From assembly GCA_964502465.1 (NCBI GenBank), contig CAZCWX010000363.1, forward strand, positions 1-11,461: DNA of 11,461 nucleotides. Direction: 5' to 3'. The stretch's first letter is position 1. Each line of letters starts with the position of its first letter. Source of the stretch: CAZCWX01 sp964502465 (GTDB lineage: Bacteria > Desulfobacterota > Binatia > Bin18). The notes below the pieces were generated by a model. The model saw nothing but the letters and a program-made list of their open reading frames with translations, was not told where the DNA came from and did no database searches. Positions 1-6,437 of this stretch are shown here, piece by piece. The position numbers were made by a program, and so were the translations under genes.

Positions 1-303
1 CATTTCCGCCCCATCGGTCGCCTCGCGTGGATCCATAGCGTCCCACACCGCACCACTGGAATTGCCCAGGCCACGAAAATCGACCAGCAGATTGGCGTAG
101 CCACGCTCGGCAAAATAGCGGCGCGGGTGTTCAAAAAATGCGCCAATGAGTCCATCTTTATGATAGGGATAGTAACTCACTAGCGCCGGGAACTGCCCCG
201 GCGCGTCTGGTAGATAGAGGTCGGCAGCCAAAGCTGCTCCGTCGCTCAGGGGGATGAGCAGGTTGCGTTCGACGCGAACGTTGTACCGTTTCTCCTGTGA
301 CAT
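1..303 (-). CDS. CocE/NonD family hydrolase, N-terminal part (cut by window edge)
   Basis: Only the first 101 codons are in the window; the rest lies to the left. The start ATG (301-303) follows an AAGGAGGTC Shine-Dalgarno at good spacing. The translation opens like the alpha/beta-hydrolase domain of the S15/CocE family: strand-rich 'RVERNLLIPLSDGAALAADLY', then 'FPALVSYYPYHKDG', then 'YFAERGYANLLVDFRGLGNS'. That is the hallmark order before the nucleophile elbow. Known members are X-Pro dipeptidyl peptidases, cocaine esterase and glutaryl-7-ACA acylases, so the product is probably an intracellular serine esterase or amidase. The catalytic Ser-Asp-His residues all lie beyond the window edge, so substrate cannot be judged. 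No signal peptide is seen. An intrinsic terminator separates it from the oxidoreductase gene upstream, so it probably has its own promoter, though I could not find a convincing one in the short gap. Confidence 0.85.
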   Translation of the reverse strand, partial: MSQEKRYNVRVERNLLIPLSDGAALAADLYLPDAPGQFPALVSYYPYHKDGLIGAFFEHPRRYFAERGYANLLVDFRGLGNSSGAVWDAMDPREATDGAEM

Positions 304-370
304 AAAAGACCTCCTTCTTCCTTCTTCACGCACCGCTGCTCGACTAGCCGTGGGTATAGATGGACACAGG

Positions 371-403
371 GAAAGAAAAAAGGGAGTCTGCGTTGAGACC
401 CCC
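371..403 (-). terminator. Intrinsic terminator of the luciferase-like gene
   Basis: Read on the minus strand, a GC-rich hairpin (GGGGGTCT, loop CAACGC, AGACTCCC; one mismatch in the stem) is followed immediately by TTTTTTCTTT. It starts about 28 bases after the stop codon of the 431-1549 gene. It fits a Rho-independent terminator and separates that gene from the CocE-type hydrolase. Confidence 0.75.
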
Positions 404-430
404 TCCGTTCGGCTCGACGTGGGTGTCGCG

Positions 431-1549
431 TTATTTTGCTTGCGCCTGAGTTGCAGTGCTGGTCGTCACCACCGGCACTTTCTTCCCTTCTTCGCGCTGT
501 AGTTTGGGCATGACTTCAGCAGCAAACAGCCGCAAATTTCGCTCGGCAACGTCGTGCGGCATCCCTCCATAACTGAATACCGCAATGAAGTGATTGAGTC
601 CCACTTTTTCCTGCATCGTATAGATTTGCTCCAGACACTGGTTCGGCGTGCCTGCCACCTGAATGTTGACAAATCCCTCGACGCTCTGCTCTGGGGTTGT
701 GGTCTTGGCTGCGTCCGCGATTGTGCCGTAGTGTTCGTATCCCTTGACCGCCTTGAGGTGCCCGTCGGAGAAGTGGTAATGCGCGTCTGCTGAAGCCCAG
801 TAGCCACCCATCCACTTGCGCGCGCCCTCCTGTGCTTCTTTTTCCGTCTCAGCGCAATAAACAAAACTGGACGTGATCGGCGGCACCGGTTCGTGTCCCA
901 ACTGACGGGCGATCTCGTGATGTCGTTGCACGTCTTTCGCCTGTGCATCCCAGCCGTAGAGCGGGATAGCCACTAACACGCCCAATCCCAGCTTGGCCAT
1001 GCGTTCCGCCGTATCTGGGCTCACCGCCGCACCATAGAGCCGACGCTCCGGATGCGAGAACGGCCGTGGTCGAATGCTCATCTCAGGAATCTGGAAGAAC
1101 CTGCCTTGATGCGCGAAGCGCTCGTTCGCCAGCGCCTTGACGACGACCTCAGCGGCCTCAACAAACCGCTCGCGCGACTCTTCCATCGGCACGCGGAAAC
1201 CGTTGTACTCGACCGTGGCCGCCCCACGCCCAAAGCCAATGATGATGCGACCGTCTGAAAGCAGGTCAAGCATGGCAATCTGTTCAGCCACGCGCACCGG
1301 ATCATGCCAGGGCAAGACAATTACCATCGTGCCCAATTCAATCTTTTTGGTCCGACCGGCCATATAGGTCAGGAACTGCACGACATCCGGCACCATCGTG
1401 TAGGGAGTAAAATGGTGTTCGACGCTCCAGATCGAGTCAAAGCCAAGCGGCTCGGCAAGATCAGCGAGCTTGCGGTCATTCTTGTAGACCTCGTAATCGG
1501 ACCACCTGTTGTTGGAGTTTTGCATGAAGATAGACATCCCGACTTTCAT
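431..1549 (-). CDS. LLM class (luciferase-like) flavin-dependent monooxygenase
   Basis: The 372-residue protein belongs to the bacterial luciferase-like superfamily: single-domain TIM-barrel enzymes using reduced FMN or F420. Visible marks are the N-terminal strand 'MKVGMSIFM', the E44-H45-H46-F47-T48 motif that matches the active-site region of luciferase LuxA, 'LSDGR' at 97-101 followed by 'IIIGFGRG' (about 102-109), and a C-terminal 'GTPNQCLEQI' segment for cofactor-domain packing. The EHHFT motif favours FMN-dependent, LuxA-like monooxygenases over F420 reductases. The start ATG (1547-1549) follows AAAGGAGGG at good spacing. The last 15 or so residues (VPVVTTSTATQAQAK) are low-complexity and probably a disordered tail. 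A terminator follows the stop. The upstream neighbour on the same strand is a crotonase-like gene 170 bases away. Co-transcription is uncertain because a hairpin lies between them. The substrate is unknown. Confidence 0.9.
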   Translation of the reverse strand: MKVGMSIFMQNSNNRWSDYEVYKNDRKLADLAEPLGFDSIWSVEHHFTPYTMVPDVVQFLTYMAGRTKKIELGTMVIVLPWHDPVRVAEQIAMLDLLSDGRIIIGFGRGAATVEYNGFRVPMEESRERFVEAAEVVVKALANERFAHQGRFFQIPEMSIRPRPFSHPERRLYGAAVSPDTAERMAKLGLGVLVAIPLYGWDAQAKDVQRHHEIARQLGHEPVPPITSSFVYCAETEKEAQEGARKWMGGYWASADAHYHFSDGHLKAVKGYEHYGTIADAAKTTTPEQSVEGFVNIQVAGTPNQCLEQIYTMQEKVGLNHFIAVFSYGGMPHDVAERNLRLFAAEVMPKLQREEGKKVPVVTTSTATQAQAK

Positions 1550-1653
1550 CCGTAGCCCTCCTTTAGGGTAAAAGTGATTTCTCTCAGCGACCGCGTCTCC
1601 TGGTTCTTCCTTTTGGCCTGTTTTCCTGCAAAAAGCAAGAAGAAAGCGAGGAA

Positions 1654-1702
1654 GAGAAAACCGGGAAGCCGTAGTTTTCGCCTCCCCGCTTCCCCGGTTC
1701 TC
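1654..1702 (-). terminator. Possible terminator hairpin after the crotonase-like gene
   Basis: On the minus strand, GAGAACCGGGGAAGC (1688-1702) pairs with GCTTCCCGGTTTTCTC (1654-1669) apart from small bulges, across a loop of 18 bases. The sequence after the stem is pyrimidine-rich rather than a clean T-run, so termination is plausible but not certain. The 5' arm lies inside a degenerate 8-base tandem repeat. Confidence 0.45.
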
Positions 1703-1716
1703 CGTTTCCCCGTTTC
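1681..1716 (-). repeat. Degenerate 8-bp tandem repeat (purine-rich)
   Basis: Read on the minus strand directly after the crotonase stop codon, the sequence divides into 8-base units: GGAAACGG, GGAAACGG, AGAACCGG, GGAAGCGG, GGAGG. The first two are identical and the next differ by one to three bases. The strand is almost entirely purine plus a fixed C. It overlaps one arm of the hairpin described separately. Confidence 0.6.
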
Positions 1717-1719
1717 CTG

Positions 1720-2511
1720 TTACTTCCCCTGAAACTGCGGGCGTCGTTTCTCCATGAACGCCGCAACCCCTTCTTTGTAGTCGTCACTGGCAAAGCAGCG
1801 GGTTGACAGCGCCCGGACCTTCTCCATATCGCGCAGATTCGCCGCCTTGCCGCTTTCACGGACGAAGAATTTATGTGCCGCCACGCTCAGCGGGGCGTTA
1901 TCAGCAAGCTTCAGCGCATACTCGCGGGTGTAGGACTCGAGTTCTGCCTTCGGGATCACCCGATTGACCAGGCCCATCTGGCATGCTTCCTCGGCGTTAT
2001 AGACACGGGCAGTCAGAAGAATCTCTGTCGCGTTCGCTGCCCCAACCACGTGCACCAACCGCTCGACCCCACGTTCGATGGGGTAGGCGATCCCTAAGCG
2101 GGCGGCAGGAATACAGAAGCGGGCATCATCGGCGCAGAGGCGCAAGTCACACATCACCGCCACTGAGCAGCCGCCACCGAAACAGAACCCGTGGATCATG
2201 GCAACGACTGGTTTTTCGAGGGCAGCCAGAGACGCCAGGGCGGTCCCGGTTGCCCGATCATATTCGGTGGTCGCTGACGGACCGGAACGCACCTGACCAA
2301 ATTGTGAGATATCAGCGCCAGAGATGAAGGCTTCCTCGCCGGCTCCGCGAATCAAGAGCACACGTAGACTGTTGTCCTCCGCAACCTGCGCAACAAGCCC
2401 CGGGAGAGCTTGCCACATCTCCAGGTTGATCGCGTTACGTCGCTCGGGGCGGTTAAACACGATCCAGGCCACCGGTGGTTCCTTGTGTAACACGAGAGAG
2501 GGGTGAGACAT
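1720..2511 (-). CDS. Enoyl-CoA hydratase/isomerase (crotonase) family protein, atypical active site
   Basis: This 263-residue protein has the crotonase fold. It shows 'FNRPERRNAIN' (19-29), the first oxyanion-hole loop 'AFISGADIS' (61-69), 'KPVVAMIHGFCFGGGC' (100-115) with the second oxyanion glycines, and 'ATEILLTARVYNAEEACQMGLVNRVI' split around 161-186. Family members bind acyl-CoA and stabilise an enolate. Rat crotonase uses Glu144 and Glu164 as acid/base; the aligned positions here are Ser116 (GGGCS) and Ala136 (IPAAR). It is therefore unlikely to be a standard hydratase and may be an isomerase, hydrolase or lyase. I chose ATG at 2509-2511, preceded by AAGGAG with 6-base spacing. A longer in-frame TTG start at 2532 lacks a ribosome site and nearly overlaps the predicted transcription start. 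A promoter is predicted at 2548-2577. Confidence 0.88.
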   Translation of the reverse strand: MSHPSLVLHKEPPVAWIVFNRPERRNAINLEMWQALPGLVAQVAEDNSLRVLLIRGAGEEAFISGADISQFGQVRSGPSATTEYDRATGTALASLAALEKPVVAMIHGFCFGGGCSVAVMCDLRLCADDARFCIPAARLGIAYPIERGVERLVHVVGAANATEILLTARVYNAEEACQMGLVNRVIPKAELESYTREYALKLADNAPLSVAAHKFFVRESGKAANLRDMEKVRALSTRCFASDDYKEGVAAFMEKRRPQFQGK

Positions 2512-2547
2512 CGCCAACTCCTTTTTCTCCAACGAATTCGCTGCCTG

Positions 2548-2577
2548 ACCATAGCGCGCTTTCCCTTCCCTTGTCCA
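2548..2577 (-). promoter_or_regulatory. Predicted sigma70-type promoter of the crotonase-like gene
   Basis: On the minus strand, TGGACA (2572-2577) and TATGGT (2548-2553) are 18 bases apart. Transcription would begin near 2541 and give a leader of about 30 bases to the ATG at 2511. Found by eye; there is no experimental support. Confidence 0.45.
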
Positions 2578-2655
2578 CCGCTGTCTCTTCGTCTAGCGTG
2601 GACCCTGCTACTGAGTGACCTTTCTACAAACCAAGCCCCCCCCTATTCAGGTCGC

Positions 2656-2685
2656 TTGGCACATGAGTTAGTGTGGTCTTAAACT
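2656..2685 (+). promoter_or_regulatory. Predicted sigma70-type promoter of the hflK operon
   Basis: TTGGCA (2656-2661) and TAAACT (2680-2685) are 18 bases apart, placing a start near 2692 and a leader of about 40 bases before hflK. The -35 box matches consensus in 5 of 6 bases, the -10 box in 4 of 6. Confidence 0.4.
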
Positions 2686-2731
2686 GTTCTGCGAGAGCCG
2701 GTTCGCCCACTGGTTCAAGAAAGGAGGCGTT

Positions 2732-3835
2732 ATGAATGGTCGAAAAAATCAAGGGGACTTCCCCTCGGGTAATGAATTGTTCGAGGCGATAGAAGAACTT
2801 AAGCGCAAAGCACGGGATTTCACCGGGGGGGGAATCTCGGGAGGCAAATTTTTGTGGCTTATTCCTCTCGTCTTGCTTCTGCTCTGGCTCGGGTCTGGTC
2901 TCTATGTCGTCGGTCCTGGTGAGCGAGGCGCGGTCTTACGCTTTGGCAAGGTCGTTGGCGAGACTGGCCCTGGGTTGCGCTATCGCATGCCTTGGCCGGT
3001 GGGAAGCCACCGTCTTGTCGATATTGCAGAAGTGCGTCGGGCTGAGGTGGGCTTTCGCACCGCTCCCGGTGTGGATCCCACACGCGGGCTGCAGGGCGGA
3101 GCCCGCACCGTGCCCCAGGAAGCCCTGATGCTCACCGGGGATGAGAACATCGTCGAAATGCAACTGTTCGTGCAGTACCGTGTGCAAGACCCGGTCAAGT
3201 TTCTCTTCGGTGCCTACGATCCCGAAGCCATTCTGCAGAGCGCGGCCGAGGTCGCGCTGCGCAGTGCCGTCGGACGGAATACGATCGACTACACCATGAC
3301 CGAAGGACGTGTCGAAGTCCAAGAACAAACGCGGGATGCGTTGCAGGAGTTGCTGAATATGTATCAGACCGGCCTCCTCGTCTCTGAGGCGCGGCTGCTG
3401 GTGGTGGACCCCCCGAGTGAAGTGCGAGACGCCTTTCACGATGTGGTCCGGGCGCTAGAGGATAGAGACCGGCTCATGAAAGAAGCGGAAGGCTATCAAG
3501 AGGATGTGGTTCCCAGGGCACGAGGAGAAGCGGCCCAGATGATCCAGCAAGCCGAAGGGTATAAAGCACAGCGGGTGATCCGTGCGCAAGGTGATGCCCA
3601 TCGTTTTCTCCAAGTCCTCGAAGAGTATCGCAAAGCCGTGGGAGTGACCCGGGATCGCCTGTACCTGGAGAGCATGGAACGGGTCATGCCCCATATGGAA
3701 AAGTTCGTCCTTGACTCTGGGCGAGGCGAAGGGGTTGTCCCTCTCCTACCGCTCAGAGAAATGATCGCGGCACCGCCAGCGGCTGCCACAGACCGGACTG
3801 AGTCCGCCAACCCCGAGAGGAGGAACAACCCATGA
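2732..3835 (+). CDS. hflK: HflK, FtsH protease modulator subunit (SPFH/band 7)
   Basis: HflK pairs with HflC in a membrane cage around the FtsH AAA protease and restrains its degradation of membrane proteins. The 367 residues contain a short charged N-terminus (1-39), one membrane helix (about 40-60), then the SPFH domain beginning 'GPGERGAVLRFGKVV' (61-75) with 'GPGLRYRMPWPV' (79-90). After it comes the typical Glu/Ala-rich helical stretch with 'EAEGYQEDVVPRARGEAAQM' (251-270) and 'AEGYKAQRVIRAQGDAHRF' (274-292). It is somewhat shorter than E. coli HflK, mainly at the N-terminus, where the long Gly-rich leader is reduced. The C-terminal tail is polar and probably disordered. The start follows AAAGGAGG. 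Its last four bases overlap the start of hflC (ATGA), indicating translational coupling. hflX and hfq, frequent neighbours elsewhere, are absent here. Confidence 0.96.
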   Translation: MNGRKNQGDFPSGNELFEAIEELKRKARDFTGGGISGGKFLWLIPLVLLLLWLGSGLYVVGPGERGAVLRFGKVVGETGPGLRYRMPWPVGSHRLVDIAEVRRAEVGFRTAPGVDPTRGLQGGARTVPQEALMLTGDENIVEMQLFVQYRVQDPVKFLFGAYDPEAILQSAAEVALRSAVGRNTIDYTMTEGRVEVQEQTRDALQELLNMYQTGLLVSEARLLVVDPPSEVRDAFHDVVRALEDRDRLMKEAEGYQEDVVPRARGEAAQMIQQAEGYKAQRVIRAQGDAHRFLQVLEEYRKAVGVTRDRLYLESMERVMPHMEKFVLDSGRGEGVVPLLPLREMIAAPPAAATDRTESANPERRNNP

Positions 3836-4686
3836 CCAAGCTACTCATTGGCGCTGTGCTCGCGGCGGTGGTCGTCATTTCGCAAATGGCCTTCACCATC
3901 GGCGAGTGGGAACAAGGGATGATTGTGCAGTTTGGCAATCCCAAACGGATTTTACAGGATCCAGGACTCTATTTTAAGCTTCCCATGGTGCAGAATCTCA
4001 CGCGTTTTGATAAGCGGGTGCTGACGACTGATGCCCGCACTGCTGAATATCTGACGTTGGACAAGAAGCGGGTTTTGGTCGATCATGTGTCACGCTGGCG
4101 CATTGCTGAACCCTTGGACTTTTTTCGCAGCGTGCGCGATGTGCAGCGCGCAACGGCACGCCTGGATGACCTGATCTCAGCCCGGCTTCGTCAGCAAACG
4201 GCACAGCATAATTTTTTGGACCTAATTCGCGAGAAGCGCGAAGATATCATGGCGGTCGTGACCAAAGACACGCGAGAATCAGCCAAGTCTTTTGGCATCG
4301 CGGTGCTCGATGTCCGCGTCAAGCGGCTGGATCTCCCCCAAGAAGTGCAGGCGAGCGTGTTTGCCCGCATGCGGGCAGAACGCGAACGCATTGCTAAACG
4401 CTACCGCGCCGAAGGCCATGAACAGGCACAAGAGATCCGCGCCGGAGCGGACCGCGAGCGGGAGGTCATTGTCGCCACGGCGTATGAAACGAGTCAGCAG
4501 CTCAGCGGCGAAGGCGATGCGCAGGCAGCAGCAATCTACGCGCAAGCTTTTGGGCAAGATGAAGAATTCTACTCTTTTACCCGTCGCCTGCAGGCCTACG
4601 AAAAGATTCTCGGCAACGGCACGACGTTAGTGTTGCGTCCGGATTCGGAGTTGCTCAATTATCTCCAGAGTCCCAAGGGTCGGTAA
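3832..4686 (+). CDS. hflC: HflC, FtsH protease modulator subunit (SPFH/band 7)
   Basis: The 284-residue partner of HflK has an N-terminal signal-anchor helix (about 4-21) and then the SPFH domain: 'EWEQGMIVQFGNPKRI' (25-40), 'DPGLYFKLP' (43-51) and 'RFDKRVLTTDART' (58-70). The family block 'AVLDVRVKRLDLPQEV' (157-172) runs straight into 'VFARMRAERERIAKRYRAEG' (176-195), nearly invariant in HflC. The tail has the expected 'EFYSFTRRLQAYEKIL' (245-260) and ends with 'LRPDSELLNYL'. Most of the protein is expected outside the cytoplasm, as in E. coli. The start ATG overlaps the hflK stop, and AGGAGG (3818-3823) sits 8 bases upstream inside hflK. Full length, with no sign of damage. The product is needed for the assembled HflKC complex. 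Confidence 0.97.
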   Translation: MTKLLIGAVLAAVVVISQMAFTIGEWEQGMIVQFGNPKRILQDPGLYFKLPMVQNLTRFDKRVLTTDARTAEYLTLDKKRVLVDHVSRWRIAEPLDFFRSVRDVQRATARLDDLISARLRQQTAQHNFLDLIREKREDIMAVVTKDTRESAKSFGIAVLDVRVKRLDLPQEVQASVFARMRAERERIAKRYRAEGHEQAQEIRAGADREREVIVATAYETSQQLSGEGDAQAAAIYAQAFGQDEEFYSFTRRLQAYEKILGNGTTLVLRPDSELLNYLQSPKGR

Positions 4687-4688
4687 TC

Positions 4689-4961
4689 ATGGGGAGTCTG
4701 CTGCGTCTGCTGCTCTTTGCCTTCGCCCTATACCTGCTCTTCTCTGGTATACGGCGTCTGTTCTTGCCATCCTCCGCGCCTCGCGCTCACAACCCGAAAA
4801 GGCAAGAGCGGCACGATGAATTGATGGTCCAGGATCCTCAGTGCGGCCGCTTTGTGACCGAGCGTGAGGCGCTCACCGCTTCGGTGCGTGGACGCCTCTT
4901 GCACTTCTGTAGTCGGGATTGCCGCGATTTGTATACGCGGACCGCTTCGCAACATCGCTAA
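4689..4961 (+). CDS. Small membrane-anchored YHS/TRASH-like cysteine protein
   Basis: This 90-residue protein begins two bases after the hflC stop, with only a weak Shine-Dalgarno, so it is probably translated by coupling. An N-terminal hydrophobic helix (about 4-20) is followed by a basic linker (22-43) and a compact cysteine domain: 'MVQDPQCGRFV' (46-56), then 'LLHFCSRDCRDLY' (70-82). The DPxCG...FCSxxCR arrangement (Cys52, Cys74, Cys78) matches YHS/TRASH-type domains, which bind metal ions such as copper or zinc. With three cysteines, the fourth ligand would have to be another residue, for example His72 or Asp49, or the site may be labile. The basic linker after the helix suggests the cysteine domain is cytoplasmic. 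Its place in the operon suggests a job linked to HflKC/FtsH, but that is inference. Confidence 0.85.
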   Translation: MGSLLRLLLFAFALYLLFSGIRRLFLPSSAPRAHNPKRQERHDELMVQDPQCGRFVTEREALTASVRGRLLHFCSRDCRDLYTRTASQHR

Positions 4962-4971
4962 GCGCTGAGAC

Positions 4972-5002
4972 GGAGGGGCGAGGCGCGTGCTTCCCCCCCT
5001 CC
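4972..5002. terminator. Weak GC-rich hairpin between convergent genes
   Basis: GGAGGGG (4972-4978) can pair with CCCCTCC (4996-5002) over a 17-base loop in the gap between the hflKC operon and the convergent oxidoreductase. There is no T-run on either side, so it may only assist Rho-dependent termination or have no role. Confidence 0.25.
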
Positions 5003-5024
5003 CGACTGCAAGCCGGTCACGGTG

Positions 5025-5939
5025 TTAGCGAAACGCCGGGATCACTTCCTTGACCAACAGGCGCATATTCTCGTCGAGATATTCAGGTCGGCAGGCCGCC
5101 GGTAAGACTACCATCCTCGCTCCGGCATCAATATACTCTTGCAGTCGCTTCCGGCACTCTTCCGGAGTCCCCGCCAAGGCGTACTTGTTCACGAGCTGAG
5201 AAAAGTCCTGAGCATACTGCTTGCCCAACCGTTCAGCCGCCATCTGGCGAGCCTCATCGCCATTGGCATGCACGGTGGTAAAGATAAAGACTCCGGTGGT
5301 GAACGTGCTCATGTCACGCCCGTACTCCCCACGAAATCGGGCGATAGTTTCGACGCTCCCTTGGAGTTGCTGTGGTGTATACATGTAGGGCAGCCAGCCA
5401 TCCGCATACCTGGCTGCCCGTTTCATTGCCGGCTCCTTCCGTCCAGCGACCCAGATCGGTGGATGTGGTTTTTGCATAGGTGCGGGATCAATCGTCACCC
5501 CACTCAGTTTGGTAAATTTCCCATCAAAGACGACATCCTTTTCGGTCCACAGTTTCGTCACTACCTCTAATGCTTCGTTGGTTCGGGCACCCCGCTGATT
5601 CACTGGCACCCCACAAGCCTCGAATTCCTTGGGGAATTCACCACCAATACCAACCCCAAAATGGTAACGCCCACCCGAGGCGACATCGAGCATGGCGCCC
5701 ATCTTCGCGACCAGTGCTGCCGGATAGAGGGGTAACAACACCACCGAACTGAGGAGCTTAATGCGTCGGGTTACGCCAGCCGCCACTGAGAGAGAGATAA
5801 ATGTGTTCCCTACTGGCCCATGGAACATGACGTGCTCTCCACAGGCAAGGAAATCAAAGCCTGATTCCTCAGCTTGGCGAGCAAACTCTGCAATCCCAGT
5901 GACCGCTGGCAGCGCAGTACCAAATTCGATTTTTCCCAT
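5025..5939 (-). CDS. LLM class oxidoreductase, probably F420-dependent
   Basis: The 304-residue protein is a second luciferase-like TIM-barrel enzyme, clearly different from the one at 431-1549. It shows 'GEHVMFHGPVGN' (34-45), 'ASGGRYHFGVGIGGEF' (87-102), 'QKPHPPIWVAGRKEPAMKR' (156-174), 'ARYADGW' (176-182) and 'GTPEECRKRLQEY' (257-269). The short 'EHV' active-site motif instead of EHHFT, and the PHPPIWVAG block, are usual in the probable F420-dependent subgroup common in actinobacteria and some uncultured lineages. Cofactor choice cannot be settled by eye. I chose ATG at 5937-5939, preceded by GGAGGAGG. The ORF extends to 5972, but that extension overlaps the predicted -10 box (5968-5973) and lacks a ribosome site. 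It is divergent from the DUF1992 gene. Confidence 0.9.
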   Translation of the reverse strand: MGKIEFGTALPAVTGIAEFARQAEESGFDFLACGEHVMFHGPVGNTFISLSVAAGVTRRIKLLSSVVLLPLYPAALVAKMGAMLDVASGGRYHFGVGIGGEFPKEFEACGVPVNQRGARTNEALEVVTKLWTEKDVVFDGKFTKLSGVTIDPAPMQKPHPPIWVAGRKEPAMKRAARYADGWLPYMYTPQQLQGSVETIARFRGEYGRDMSTFTTGVFIFTTVHANGDEARQMAAERLGKQYAQDFSQLVNKYALAGTPEECRKRLQEYIDAGARMVVLPAACRPEYLDENMRLLVKEVIPAFR

Positions 5940-5967
5940 GATTCCTCCTCCTGATTCTTTGACCCTT

Positions 5968-5997
5968 CTCATAGCCTTGGATCGGTGCGAGAATCAA
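5968..5997 (-). promoter_or_regulatory. Predicted promoter of the F420-type oxidoreductase
   Basis: On the minus strand, TTGATT (5992-5997) and TATGAG (5968-5973) are 18 bases apart, each matching consensus in 4 of 6 bases. It would give a leader of about 20 bases to the ATG at 5939. Confidence 0.35.
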
Positions 5998-6003
5998 CCC
6001 GAG

Positions 6004-6033
6004 TTGACAGCGAAACGCCAGCGCCACTATGGT
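6004..6033 (+). promoter_or_regulatory. Predicted sigma70-type promoter of the DUF1992 gene
   Basis: A perfect TTGACA (6004-6009) lies 18 bases before TATGGT (6028-6033), giving a start near 6040 and a leader of roughly 16 bases. The same TATGGT and 18-base spacing occur in front of the crotonase-like gene. The two divergent promoters here leave only 6 bases between their -35 boxes. Confidence 0.55.
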
Positions 6034-6055
6034 GGCTCACAGGGAAGGAGGCGGC

Positions 6056-6433
6056 ATGGCGTTGTCCTATTTTGCCCGTATCGTGGAAGAACGGATTCGC
6101 GAGGCGCAGCAAGCCGGCGCCTTTGATAATTTACCGGGGAAAGGCAAGCCGCTGGTACTGGAAGACCTGAGTACGGTCCCGGAAGATCTACGCATGGCGT
6201 ACCATATCATGAAGAATGCCCGTATCTTGCCTCCTGAGGCCGAGTTGCAGAAAGAGATCCATACGCTCCAGGATTTGCTCAAATACGTAGAAGACGACGG
6301 CGAGCGCAAAGCCCTGGTGAAAGAATTGGACTGGAAAGTGATTCGCCTTGACCTGTTGAAGCGGCGTTCGTTCTCGGTACAGACCTCTCGCTTTTATGGG
6401 AAGAAGCTGGTGCGAAAGTTTTTATACAGATAG
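6056..6433 (+). CDS. DUF1992 (DnaJC28-type conserved domain) protein
   Basis: The 125-residue protein is a stand-alone DUF1992 domain, the conserved region found in eukaryotic DnaJC28 and in short bacterial proteins. The marks are 'IVEERIREAQQAGAFDNLPG' (9-28) running into 'KGKPL' (29-33), 'PEDLRMAYHIMKNARILPPE' (42-61) and a basic C-terminus 'SRFYGKKLVRKFLYR'. The length is close to that usual for the bacterial family. There is no J domain, no membrane helix and no signal peptide, so it is cytoplasmic. The biochemical role is not established; the tie to chaperone work rests on the eukaryotic homologue's name. I chose ATG at 6056, preceded by AAGGAGG. An in-frame ATG at 6029 lies within the predicted -10 box and has no ribosome site. 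No partner gene follows; the next gene is convergent. Confidence 0.88.
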   Translation: MALSYFARIVEERIREAQQAGAFDNLPGKGKPLVLEDLSTVPEDLRMAYHIMKNARILPPEAELQKEIHTLQDLLKYVEDDGERKALVKELDWKVIRLDLLKRRSFSVQTSRFYGKKLVRKFLYR

Positions 6434-6437
6434 CGCT

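Noticed and set aside
466..948. Long ORF in another frame inside the luciferase-like gene, and similar overlapping frames elsewhere
   Set aside because: They lie wholly within well-supported genes, have no family motifs and show Arg/Ser-rich shadow composition.
2512..2532. TTG start giving the crotonase protein seven extra residues
   Set aside because: No ribosome site precedes it, it lies within a few bases of the predicted transcription start, and the ATG at 2511 has AAGGAG at ideal spacing.
2656..2673. Sigma54-type promoter (TTGGCAC...) ahead of hflK
   Set aside because: The -12 GC dinucleotide expected 10 bases after the GG is absent (AG is found).
5940..5972. Upstream ATG for the F420-type oxidoreductase
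   Set aside because: It overlaps the predicted -10 box, lacks a ribosome site, and the family-typical N-terminus begins at 5939 after GGAGGAGG.
6029..6055. Upstream ATG for the DUF1992 protein
   Set aside because: It lies inside the TATGGT -10 box and has no Shine-Dalgarno; the ATG at 6056 has AAGGAGG.
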